Assembly (NCBI GenBank): GCA_026120035.1
Contig: JALRME010000004.1
Span: 744,001-808,000, forward strand
Direction: 5' to 3'
DNA from: Coleophoma eucalyptorum
Lineage: Eukaryota > Ascomycota > Leotiomycetes > Helotiales > Dermateaceae
DNA: 64,000 bases
Below, in pieces: positions 34,554 through 44,366 of the stretch (position 1 is the stretch's first letter; the number at the start of each line of letters is the position of its first letter). A program made the translations under genes and the position numbers. The notes below the pieces were generated by a model, which had not been told where the DNA came from, did no database searches, and saw only the letters and a program-made list of their open reading frames with translations.

Positions 34554-35617
34554 TGTTAAAGCTATGAGGGGATTTGTTACAGGATTTGATCAGGTAAAAG
34601 AGAAAACAGAGAAAGAAAGGAAGAGGAAAGAGGCTCTCTTTACTAGCTACGAAACAACGATATTTATGTTCTACCAATTCTTCCCCCCTCCGCTTCCCCT
34701 CCTTGCGATACAGGACCATCTTCCCCACCACCACACTCAACCACAAAGTCCACTTCGCTATGCTAAAACGTGGGACCGTCCGAAAAGCTTGGTAAACTAT
34801 CCCTGGCTTGTCATGTGACACTTCGAATTTCGGCTGAATCCCTCCCGAATCTCAAGTCCCGATGTCGCGAACCGCATCTTTCACTCCACACGTCCACGTC
34901 TAGGCGTATTTAAGCGTGCGATCTCGGCTTATTTCAGCAGCTGCCCCATCACCCAAGAATCAGGACTTCTGGAAATCTCCTAATTTGTCATCGTCCTAAA
35001 ATGGCACTCGGGATTTCCATATATTGCTAGTTACCTTGCTACTAGCAAAGGCGGCTGGTTGTTGCTTGTCATGCTCGCTTAAATCACATCGAAGCTGTTG
35101 CGCTCTTAACATATTTCTTTTGCATACACTCTGAGCATGCACCTTAATGTATTTGAAAACTTGAGAATAACTGCATGTTATTTGCAGGTCTAATTCTAGC
35201 ACTTGTGATATAATGTAAACACTGATTCGATCTGGTAGCTGGGTGGTGACTAAGCTCCGAAGTTACGCCGTATCCAGTATTTCTGAAATCCTCGAATATC
35301 TAAATCGCAATGATGAGGTTGCCGGTACACTCTCTAGTGCTGGATTTAAAAATCGATTATGTAGAGCTCTAGGTATGCCCAATATTGAGTTTGAAAAGGG
35401 CTAACTCTGGTCTAGACTTTGTCATCAAAGCTGGAGTGATTGGCATTCTTACGCGCAAAATCCGTCTTGTTGCTCGAAAGCAAAACATGAAATTATAGTT
35501 GAGGAATTGAACAAGAAAGAACACATGGATGAGTCAAAATAGTTATCTTCATAGTTGCCAGACTGCTTGGCTAATTACGATACTAGCTATAAAAAGAAAA
35601 GCTCAACACGATTAAAT
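34554..35617. other. Intergenic region, FAH promoter and C45 gene 3' end
   Basis: About 1.06 kb. The left part, next to the FAH start, is CT/AG-rich. The right part is AT-rich. No gene supported. Confidence 0.4.
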
Positions 35618-36930
35618 TCACCAAGGCATCGTCAAAACCTCACCCTCTTCACCACTTCCGGGTCGTCCCCAAACCACCTCTCCAACAGGATCAGCCCCCT
35701 GCTGAAACTTCATCACAATACAGAACAAAGTACTACTCCTTGTCTCAATGGGCCTGTTAGGGTCTTCTTGGCAGCAGATAGCCTGCGGAGCATTAAACAG
35801 ATCTGAAAATACATGTTTTCGCAGCAAGTCTCCCGTCACTGCTTTTGGGCCTGTTGCAAGGTCACCTGTGAGTTTCTGGGCACGTTCGAGGCGGATGGGA
35901 GATCCGGCCAGCCAGGGAGGTTCGTTAACATAGCGGTTCTGGATGAAGTGATTTGTGTGGCAAACAACTCCCTTGTCGTTAGGGTCTATGTAAACGTTTC
36001 CTTTTGGCGAGAGCTCGAGACTTCGTGGTCCAGAGGGGTCTGCAAGGAGGATGTGTGCGGAAGATGCGATTCCTCCGAGCTCTTCCACCTTTGAGATGGC
36101 GGTCGATACTGAGGATGATTCGAGGCAGATCCGTAAGATCACATGTATGGGCAGTTTGCTGGAGTCGGTAGGTTTGGCTCGAATGGCGTTGAGGTTCGTT
36201 CCAACAGAAGCAGAGTTGAACCCAATTTTGCCAACGATACCAGCCTGTGAGTTTTAGTAAATGAAGTGGAGTATATCTCTGGAAATGAGGTGGAGAACTT
36301 ACCTCTGTGACCATCCATATCTTTGGCTTCCCTTGCTGTTCAATACTCATAAACACCAAATTTTTCTTCACTCTCGCCGTCCAATCCCAGTTCTGTGCAA
36401 GCAATACCGCCTCACCACTTCCGGCTGCATGTAATCTTTTCAGATCCCATCCAAGACTTGTACAGCCGTCAGAGAAATGGCCCAATGCGATCTCACTCCT
36501 GCAATTCAGCGCTACAATATCTAGGATATCGAGACCTGCACCCTCGGCAATTCCAAGCATTTCTTCATATAGGTCGGGTGTGAGATTGGAGATGGTTTTA
36601 CCATATTCTGAGGCGAGTGTTTGCACTGCTGACCAGCTGAGTCCTGAAGTTGAGAGGAACATATCTGTGTAGACACCGATTTGGTTGCGGATCTTCTGGG
36701 AGAGAAACTTTCCATGCTGGATACCTATCTTGTGGAAGGTTAGTTTATGGTGTCAATGAAGAGATATTCATTTGCGCGCTTTATGGACTCTTGCTGTAAA
36801 TACTTGTCACCGTAGTCTACCTTCTCAAAAAATAATGATACCGGGATCTACAAGAGCTGCTTACCTCTCTAGGAGATCCCGAGAGACTGACTCTCTCTGG
36901 TCCCTCATACTCTGGTGCTTTCGAAGGCAT
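35618..36930 (-). CDS. Peptidase C45 / isopenicillin-N acyltransferase-like protein
   Basis: Ntn-hydrolase fold; characterised relatives transfer acyl chains (isopenicillin N acyltransferase) or hydrolyse amides after self-cleavage before a cysteine. Three exons: 36930-36865, 36728-36303, 36244-35618, giving 372 residues. The self-processing site is visible as HFSDGC-TSLGW with the nucleophile at about Cys111. Other family features are EMLGIAEGAGL, LLAQNWDW and GIVGKIGFNSASVGTNLNA after the second splice, and CHTNHF near the C-terminus. No penicillin-cluster neighbours are present, so penicillin synthesis is unlikely; a general acyltransferase or amidohydrolase is more plausible. No signal peptide. 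A C-terminal peroxisomal signal is also absent (ends LTMPW). Confidence 0.88.
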
Positions 36931-37587
36931 TTTCGTTTTTTGGGGCAACACACGAAGTAAATTGGTTAGACTTGGTGTATATATTTGATGTTGTCAGTAG
37001 AAGGTAGTCTACGTGATTTGAAATGATCTCTCGTGCCAAAGAACGGCAATTCCGTGACACACCCCACCTTTGCCCGCCTTTGCCCGTCCTTCAATCAGAG
37101 CGGGTTTATGCTACCCCGCTAGGATCGTTCCTACTATTCTTTCATCAAGCTTGAAATTTTGTTGATAAGGAAGATACTTAGAAGTGTTCTGTGTTAAAGA
37201 ATAATGTTTCCTATGTTGGGATTGTAGCAGTATTCACAAGTGCACCAGTTTTCTGGAGCCAGACCCGAGAATGCATAGAAATCGATGCTTATCTACTGAC
37301 CTCTTCAGATGATCAACTCAAGCATTGCCTGTATATGTATATTCTCGAGTCTCTCTGATGCGATCCTTGCTGTGTACACCCACTTTCGTGATTTGGGACA
37401 TCATACCTTAGATATCATCCTATCTGAAAAGCTCCCCGCATCTGATTAGCCAAACCTCACCCGTGCCTTTCTCTCATTGTTCAGTCATCCTCAACCAGTT
37501 CTGAACAAGAAACAAACTACTTCTTTTCCTTTTCACTCTAAACGCTGAGAAAACTCTAGTTATAAATTTTGTCAGCTTTGTTTAAAT
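36931..37587. promoter_or_regulatory. Divergent promoter, C45 gene and deacetylase-like gene
   Basis: 657 bp between divergent starts. At about 37069-37088 there is a direct repeat of TTTGCCCG, followed at about 37099-37120 by an inverted repeat AGCGGG/CCCGCT with a 10-nt loop. These GC-rich elements stand out in an otherwise AT-rich promoter and could be factor-binding sites; unproven. Confidence 0.45.
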
Positions 37588-38677
37588 ATGGGCAAGAAGC
37601 GAGTCCTCGTCGGCTACGGCATCGATATCGATGCAGTGAGTGGCCATATCAATACTACAACAGGAGGAACAGCCAATCTCTGCAACATATCTCGAGGTAC
37701 CTAACTCCTATCTACCTCCTATCTACCTTATAAAAAATTCTCAATCACCAATTTTGCTTAATCAGGTGTCTTCGGCGCAACACGAGGAATTGAGCGCCTC
37801 CTCCAACTCTGGGAAAGAAAGAACATTAAATGCAGCTGGTACATACCGGGGCACACCCTCGAAACATTCCCAAACCAATGTGCGAAGATCCGTGATTCAG
37901 GCCATGAGATCGGCCTTCATGGCTACACACACGAATTCCCTGCCGATCTCTCGAAAGACCAACTCGAGGCTGTCTTAGTTAAAACTATTGGGATCATGAC
38001 GGATTTCTGCGGGGAAAAACCTAAAGGGTTCACGTCTCCAGCTTGGAAGAATAGCCCACATCAGATCGAGTTATTGGAGAAGTTGGGAATCTTGTATGGT
38101 GCGTATACACCAGATGATCATGGGCTGGTAAAAGCTAATGAATGGGGTGTAAGATCATTCTTTTATGCATGATGACTTCCAGCCGTATTGGGTGTCTACT
38201 GGCAAAGAAGAGGTAAAGAAAATTATTTACTTTCTATACAGCAAGATTGATTATTGTTAGGTCACAACAACGGATTATTCCCAGCATCCGGAGACATGGA
38301 TGACACCCATGATGCACGCACCCAAATCCAACGTCGTTGAAATCCCCGCGTCGTGGTGCCTGGATGACTGGCCACCGTTCCAATGGGATGGAGCACGCCC
38401 CAATGCCCACGGCTATGTTGATCCAGAGGTCGTTGAGAAGATGTGGAAAAGCAGCTTTGAATATTGCTATCGAGAATACGACACCTTCATTTTTCCAATC
38501 AGTATCCACCCTCAAGTCAGTGGGAGACCACATGTTCTGATGATGCATGAGCGGTTGATAAATTGGATCAATAGCTTTGAGGGTGTCGAGTGGATGACTT
38601 TTGGAGAGATGGCAGAGGAGTTCAGGGAGGGAAGAATTAATCAAAATGTAAGAGCATTTGAGGATGATTATATATAG
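37588..38677 (+). CDS. Cytosolic polysaccharide-deacetylase-family hydrolase (PuuE/PgdA-like)
   Basis: NodB-fold metal-dependent deacetylase or amidohydrolase. Four exons: 37588-37696, 37766-38098, 38154-38212, 38261-38677, giving 305 residues. No signal peptide, unlike chitin deacetylases; the closest known style is the allantoinase-like PuuE and the bacterial HpPgdA group. The start GYGIDIDAVSGHINTTTGG carries the catalytic/metal Asp motif, HEIGLHGYTHEFPADL the His-X3-His motif, and TSPAWKNSP, YDHSFMHDDFQPYW and FPISIHPQVSGRPH later family segments. Phase and these motifs fix all three introns. Divergent from the C45 gene, so possibly co-regulated. Substrate unknown; it could act on a small cyclic amide rather than a polymer. 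Confidence 0.9.
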
Positions 38678-39048
38678 CTTTGATGCAAGGGCTGAGCCCA
38701 AATAATCAAAGATGTATCAATTGAATTAAAATCACTGAGGAAGAGTCATGATGGATTTCTTAGAACAGAGCCAGAAGTTATATCCTATTCTAACAATGTT
38801 GGAAACTAGGCCACGCTAGTGACAAAGGATATGCTTCATTTAAAAATGCTCTGAAAAATACCGCCCCTGTCTCATCTTCATATACATCCTAATTTCCACG
38901 ACGATGTGTCTTTGTTAGAGGAAACCCCCATCATTTCTCGTTTGCATTAAACCACTTCATGTCGCTATAGCTTTCAACCAACGGTCATGCTCAAACCACT
39001 TTCCTATACAAAGTATCAATACTGACCATGTTCATGGAGGGAAATTAC
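38678..39048. other. Convergent 3' intergenic region
   Basis: About 370 bp between the ends of the deacetylase-like gene and the Lsb5-like gene. AT-rich. No gene seen. Confidence 0.4.
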
Positions 39049-40452
39049 CTACGACCGTCCCCAGTTAGGCTCATCACGCTCGATCGCGGGAGTTGCAACT
39101 GCATTACGATCTCCGAAAGGATCATCGGGATCGTCCTCGACGAAATCATCGTCGAATTCCTCCTCCTCGGCTGGCTGAGGAGGTTGTGGCCGTGGAGGTT
39201 GTGCTGGTCGTGTTTCTCGTGTAGTGTCTATATGAAGACCAGAGAGACTTGGTGGAACTTCTTGCTCCTTTCCTTTCTCCGAAAGGACTACAGCCGTTAG
39301 AAATGAGCATTGCATTCAACGATTCACTTACCTCTGTAAGCATGTGCTTGTGCGGCCATTTCGTCGTCACTGTCACTATCAGCATCGATAGACCTATCTA
39401 GCTGCTCATAGGTCATCAATGCTTGGACTAGCTCGTCATTGGCATGGAGAAGACTCCCAAGCCATTGCTCGGACTCGACATGTTGAATCTGTCACAATGC
39501 GTCAATGCCCATAACTTCAAGGCCATCCAATTACTTACATATCTCAAGATCTTCCTTCTGAGAAGCTTGCATTGTTCGAACCTGTTTACGGCTTCTGCAT
39601 TGTCAGAAATTTGTTCATGTTCACGATTGATCAATTTGAGGGCATTCAAAAGATTTGTGGCTGCCACCGCGGAATCAGCGATAGATGCCTTCATGGACTC
39701 CTTCTCCTCTTCTAGATTGAAGGCTTTCCCCTTCTTCTTCCCTTTCTTGTCCTTCTTTGACTTTTTGTCCTTGGGTGTCGAGGTATGAAAAAGTGATACT
39801 GAAGCTGGCGCTGGTTTCACTGCTGGCAAGCCATAGGGGTTTGAAGGCTGGGAGGATTGGCGTACATGCGACGAGCTAGCTGGAGGCGGAGCTTCGTCCT
39901 CCTCTTCATCCGCATCAAATGGATTTTCTTCAGTCTCACGGAGTACCTTGGACTTGTCTTGAGTAGCAGCTTGTTTTCGACGAGGTAATTCCTGACACGT
40001 GCTTAGCGGTTGTGGTCCTGTAAACTGTTGTTTGAGCCTACTTTATACAGAGCTGCGATTCTCTCCAGTCCTCGAACATTCTTATACTCAACTGCCCATG
40101 ATCTGAACAACTCCTGGCACTTGGCCTTTACCAAAGGATCAGAGAGGGGATCTGTGCCGCAAACACGAAGGCGCTCAAGCAACATTTCATCTGCGAAGGT
40201 CCTTTGAAAACGATTTCCAGCATTCTGGATGAGACCGTCGAGGAGGACAAGCGCACGTATCTGGCGATGAACACTTCCATACTTCAATTTCTTCCTGATT
40301 GCTCTGGCTGCTTCTGTGGGACCTGAAGCTTGAAGTTTGATAGCTTCTACCAGATCAGGGATTCCACTCAAGTCATCCTCCTCAAAGCGCTCGCCCGTCA
40401 GATTCTCGACAGCGACTGTGACTGCTGAGTATGGCTTCTTTTGGGAGAACAT
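39049..40452 (-). CDS. LSB5: VHS/GAT-domain adaptor, Lsb5-like
   Basis: Adaptor linking endocytic membranes, ubiquitinated cargo and the actin machinery; yeast Lsb5 binds Las17. Four exons: 40452-40042, 39991-39539, 39488-39332, 39287-39049, giving 419 residues. Residues about 8-137 form an ENTH/VHS-type helical domain (MFSQKKPYSAVTVAVENLT, KYGSVHRQIRALVLLDGLI, RSWAVEYKNVRGLERIAALYK). A charged linker with a Lys-rich run (DKKSKKDKKGKKKGKAF) follows, then a GAT-like coiled region (ATNLLNALKLINREHEQI). The tail is acidic with PPRPQPPQP, a possible SH3 ligand, and a DPFGD motif of the DPF type that binds AP-2 or Eps15-like proteins. Length matches ascomycete Lsb5. Divergent from the neighbouring 866-codon gene. 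Confidence 0.9.
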
Positions 40453-41134
40453 CTTTTACGTGTTCGGTGCGCTTTGACAGGAGGAAGGTGAACTGAATTC
40501 GGCGCAGACAGCTGCACGTGTATGATGACGATAGGATCTTCTGGGGGGACGGCGCAAGTGTTCTGCAAAGGCTCAATGATACCTCGACAATTTCAAAAGA
40601 TAGAGACTGCGACGCTATGCTCAAGCCTACTTCCTACTGCTCCGGTGGTCGATGACACAAGACCAGTTGCAAGAAACACGCACTGGGAGTGTTGACAGAT
40701 AAGATAAACAAATAGCGGGGTGTGTAGTAGTGGAGCCTTGTGTTCTCTCGTGATGAAACAATACCGAGTGATTAGTAAGTATGAACGTTACCGCATAAAA
40801 AATGCATCAAACAAGAGAATGACAGCAGATATGTGCGTGAAGATATAATATCGGTACTCATACGATCGGGGAATGATGAATTAATGTGAGGATGCATTGA
40901 GTTTCCTGTGCCATGTGACTCGACCCCTCCATGGGTCGGCTGCGGCCGAGACGCTAAGGAGTGCCGACATCAGACTTCAGCCTCGTCTTCTACTGTTTTT
41001 CTTTGCTCCCTAATTTATTTCCCTCGCAACTACGACCTTAAGTTCTGCTGAGCACAGTTCAAGCTGTTATGAAACTTCTATGAGAAGAGATGGTTTGATG
41101 TTATAAGAGCCTTCCGAAATAGTTGTTGGATTAA
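40453..41134. promoter_or_regulatory. Divergent promoter, Lsb5-like gene and unrecognised 866-codon gene
   Basis: 682 bp. At 40936-40949 there is a perfect TCGG-N6-CCGA site (TCGGCTGCGGCCGA), the form bound by Ppr1/UaY-type zinc-cluster regulators. One such site is expected by chance in about 65 kb, so binding is only a suggestion. CT-rich sequence at about 40985-41025 looks like the leader of the plus-strand gene. Confidence 0.4.
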
Positions 41135-43735
41135 ATGATGGACTATGAGAGGCGGAACGATGAGGAGATGCGCAAGGCAGGAGCAGCGGCGCCTGAAGTA
41201 TCAGCGAAAGAGCAGTATATCTATTCTTCAATATGTAAAAACTCGATATATGCTTACCTGGTTGTCAGACTTTCTCGACAATCAGATTACAGTATTGCAT
41301 TGTTTACGCCTGTTAATCAAAGACAAATAGATATTGTTAATCCACTTGAAGCCTTACCAAATATTGATATCGATACCTTGTATGATCTACCCGCAGAAAC
41401 ACCTTTCGAACCAATCCCATTGGCGCTGAAGAAAGGAGGTAGAAAGACAACAGCCTTATCGGCTCCAGGCCGCTCGGTGGATCTGGGACGTGTTTGGAAA
41501 TATGAGGACGAGGGAGACACAGCTCTTCAAAGCCCGAGTGTGGACTTTGACCATCTCGCCCCTAAAAGGCGGAAAAGAACACCAGCAAAGCGTTCCAATT
41601 CGTTCAGGAAGGTCTTGGAAAACATGGACCAACCAAACCACGGGGTTGGGGGGCTGGATCCTGTTGCGGATTGTAACCTGAAGAACGACATCATGGTCCC
41701 ACTGCTAACGACCCCACCGCATACCTTAAAAAAGGTCGAAAAAAGGACTGCCAGTGCGGGCTTGAAAACCAACACAAAGCAGAGAAATCTGCTCCAAACA
41801 ACGGTTACTGAGATATCGTCTGCCAGCCATAAAATGCAACCTGGTGCCACACCAATCCGGACAATCTCTTACCAAGGCTGGAGGACTACGGAAGACACCA
41901 TCAAGAGCATTCCAATTAGTTTGGCTCAAACTACGTTACAAAGGCTTGCTGCGTTCAAATATCGTGCGCCGAAAGCTGAGGGGCTAGTCATACAATTACC
42001 TTCGATTCATCGTCATCGCGATAGAGCCACTGACCTGCTATGGAGTCAGCCTCAAGATGAGACTGGTAATGAGAAATCAAACTGTGTTGATACTGTCAAG
42101 AGTCACAATAGGAGCAGCTCCGAAGAGAAAAGCTTGTCTATTACTGCAGTCGCCTCAAATTCCGACCAATTGCACTCTTGGGTAAATATTCCACCCACTC
42201 TGAATCATTGTGAACCAACCTTAAGTGAAACTACGGTCATGGATACCATCGCTGAAGACAATAGTCATGCACGGCAAGCTCATAATATTGCTAGACAGTC
42301 TACCATTGCAGTCAGCGATCTCCACAAGCGGCAGTCTCATTCCGGCGAAGAAAGCTCCACGGCCATGTATCAAGGTGATCATATATATCTAGCAGTAAAC
42401 CTTACCAGTGAGAATAATCGGTCCTGCAATCAAAATCCATCTTTTCAAGATGGTAGAATTGCACCTGATCTTCCTCCGCAGACCCTCCTTACTATCATTA
42501 CAGATCCACCACGCACCGGCCACCTGGAATCGGAAGTGTTGGGTTTTGACAAAGCAATAAAAGACTACTGGGCTAGTAACGATTTTAATGGAGGTATTGA
42601 AGACGACGATCTTTTAGCTCTAGAGTCAGGGCTTGTGGTAACTGAGAATCTAATTTCAGAAAACCACGTTAAGTCAAGTCTTGGAGGTTATGAAGAGGTT
42701 ACTCTCCAGAAAGAAAGATACGATGCTTCCATTCCAACCAAACATTTGGTATCCTCGCCAATCATGATTGAAGACAACGAATTCTCTGACTCGGAACTGG
42801 ATGATACCCTCTTGGAAATATCACAAATCTCGAAAGATATTGAGAGATTTGTGCCGCCGTCTAGCCTACACTTTTCAGATGACGATGACTCTAGAACTCG
42901 CGAACATTATGATCCTCACCTAAAGTTCTCACCACCTAACACTGCAAATATGAGCCCTGCTAAAGACTCTATGAGCAGTAAATTCGCCACTCCTGAGAAA
43001 TGGCTGCAAGAAGAAAGTTCGAAAGTGCAGTCTGAGGACTGGAACTTCATGCGCCTTGCCAGAGTCGAACAAACAAGTACCATGTTTGAAGATCCTCATA
43101 CCATCCGAAAGTTAGCTGGTACAACTAACTCATCTAGCCCGGGAGTTACGACGATGTCGAAAAGAATTCATGAAACCAAGTTTTCCTTACTGACGCCAGT
43201 CAAAATCCGCAGAAACTTCAATGTTGGTCATGAGTATGAGCCTTTGTCTCCATTCGCCCGACCTCAGTTTCCAGGGACCATTCGCGATCGATCACCTGTT
43301 CTTGGCCTTTCTGGACACACGATTCTGCGCACCTGTTTTCGCATTGGAGAAATGATCAATGAAGGAGGTCGATGTGAAGGCTTGGGGCAAGATGCGCTTA
43401 TCGAGCTCTTCGCTCGTGTTATATACTCATCTCGTGAACTTGGAAGTTCGAGGCAGCATTTCCAATTTGCAGACCTGTTCCATGACCGACCACCTTTTCC
43501 AAAAGGCATACTTGAGAACTACAAACCACCGGGTCTGGCTGAAAGCGAAAGCAAGGTATTTGTGGATAGTGCTGCGGCGCCGTTGGCTAGGTGTTTTGGG
43601 AGGCTTGTCAAGGACAGGAAGAACTCCTGCTGGTTGTTAAAAATCGTTAACATCCGACCTACTGATTGGGAAGAAATTCGGTGGACGTCACGAGTCGTAA
43701 GTGCAGATAAGGTTGATCTAGAGAGACCAAAGTGA
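41135..43735 (+). CDS. Large unrecognised, probably nuclear protein
   Basis: Open frame of 866 codons starting MMDYERRNDEE. I do not recognise the family. The N-terminal third has a short folded-looking segment (YSIALFTPVNQRQIDIVNPL) then a basic patch, PKRRKRTPAKR (about residue 144), a likely nuclear localisation signal. The middle (about 200-680) is Ser/Thr/Asp-rich and probably disordered, with acidic patches such as EFSDSELDDTLLEIS. The last 130 residues look like a compact domain: GHTILRTCFRIGEMINEGG, LIELFARVIYSSRE, HFQFADLFHDRPPFPKG, LARCFGRLVKD and CWLLKIVNIRPTDWEEIRW. That pattern of beta-rich ends recalls an OB-like fold, but this is a guess. A 54-nt in-frame segment (41215-41268) could be an intron, which would remove 18 residues. 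Confidence 0.8.
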   Translation: MMDYERRNDEEMRKAGAAAPEVSAKEQYIYSSICKNSIYAYLVVRLSRQSDYSIALFTPVNQRQIDIVNPLEALPNIDIDTLYDLPAETPFEPIPLALKKGGRKTTALSAPGRSVDLGRVWKYEDEGDTALQSPSVDFDHLAPKRRKRTPAKRSNSFRKVLENMDQPNHGVGGLDPVADCNLKNDIMVPLLTTPPHTLKKVEKRTASAGLKTNTKQRNLLQTTVTEISSASHKMQPGATPIRTISYQGWRTTEDTIKSIPISLAQTTLQRLAAFKYRAPKAEGLVIQLPSIHRHRDRATDLLWSQPQDETGNEKSNCVDTVKSHNRSSSEEKSLSITAVASNSDQLHSWVNIPPTLNHCEPTLSETTVMDTIAEDNSHARQAHNIARQSTIAVSDLHKRQSHSGEESSTAMYQGDHIYLAVNLTSENNRSCNQNPSFQDGRIAPDLPPQTLLTIITDPPRTGHLESEVLGFDKAIKDYWASNDFNGGIEDDDLLALESGLVVTENLISENHVKSSLGGYEEVTLQKERYDASIPTKHLVSSPIMIEDNEFSDSELDDTLLEISQISKDIERFVPPSSLHFSDDDDSRTREHYDPHLKFSPPNTANMSPAKDSMSSKFATPEKWLQEESSKVQSEDWNFMRLARVEQTSTMFEDPHTIRKLAGTTNSSSPGVTTMSKRIHETKFSLLTPVKIRRNFNVGHEYEPLSPFARPQFPGTIRDRSPVLGLSGHTILRTCFRIGEMINEGGRCEGLGQDALIELFARVIYSSRELGSSRQHFQFADLFHDRPPFPKGILENYKPPGLAESESKVFVDSAAAPLARCFGRLVKDRKNSCWLLKIVNIRPTDWEEIRWTSRVVSADKVDLERPK

Positions 43736-44366
43736 ATAAGGGCGATTCTGAAGAGACGGAAGGATTTTGCTATCATCATTGCTATGCAGCTATAATAGCT
43801 GAACTAACCTCTAGATACGAACAACTTATCCTCGACATGTTAGACCGATGGTTATAGATGTAGTCATCTCTCTGACTTACAATTAGCAATTATCAGCCGA
43901 ATTCCCTGAAGATACTACCAGTGGTCTTTGCGTGTGCCAGGTACTGCCCCAAATCCTGTTTGTTTGGGGATGGAACACACTTCTAGGCCCACACCTCGTA
44001 TGTCCTTCACCTATATGAAGGCGGGCGTATGTACATCCGTGGCATGTAACACTTTATCATGGGTGCTAACCCCAAAGTGACGGAGTTGTCCTTTTGGGGC
44101 TTATCCTATTTGTACCATGTCCATCTGCTCCCTTATCGGTAATTGGCTGTTCATCAATCTCACCCCCTCGCTTCGACCAACCCTGGTATATGGCACTCAC
44201 TCGCCATCGCTCCTTCTACCTTTTCATCTCAGACTTCTTCCACAGATATCTCGTTCCATCCACTGACTCTTTCATTATTACCATAACTTCCAAGATCCAA
44301 GAAAAATCAATCATCCAAAATTCGAGGCACTTTTCTGGCCGTTGCTTCGGCGACCTCTCTACTAAC
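43736..44366. promoter_or_regulatory. Promoter and leader of the RPD3-type deacetylase gene
   Basis: About 630 bp between two plus-strand genes. The reading frame of the deacetylase stays open upstream, with an in-frame ATG at 44190 that would add 59 residues ([10 protein letters not shown]...); I judge this leader sequence because the extension has no family counterpart. Confidence 0.4.
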
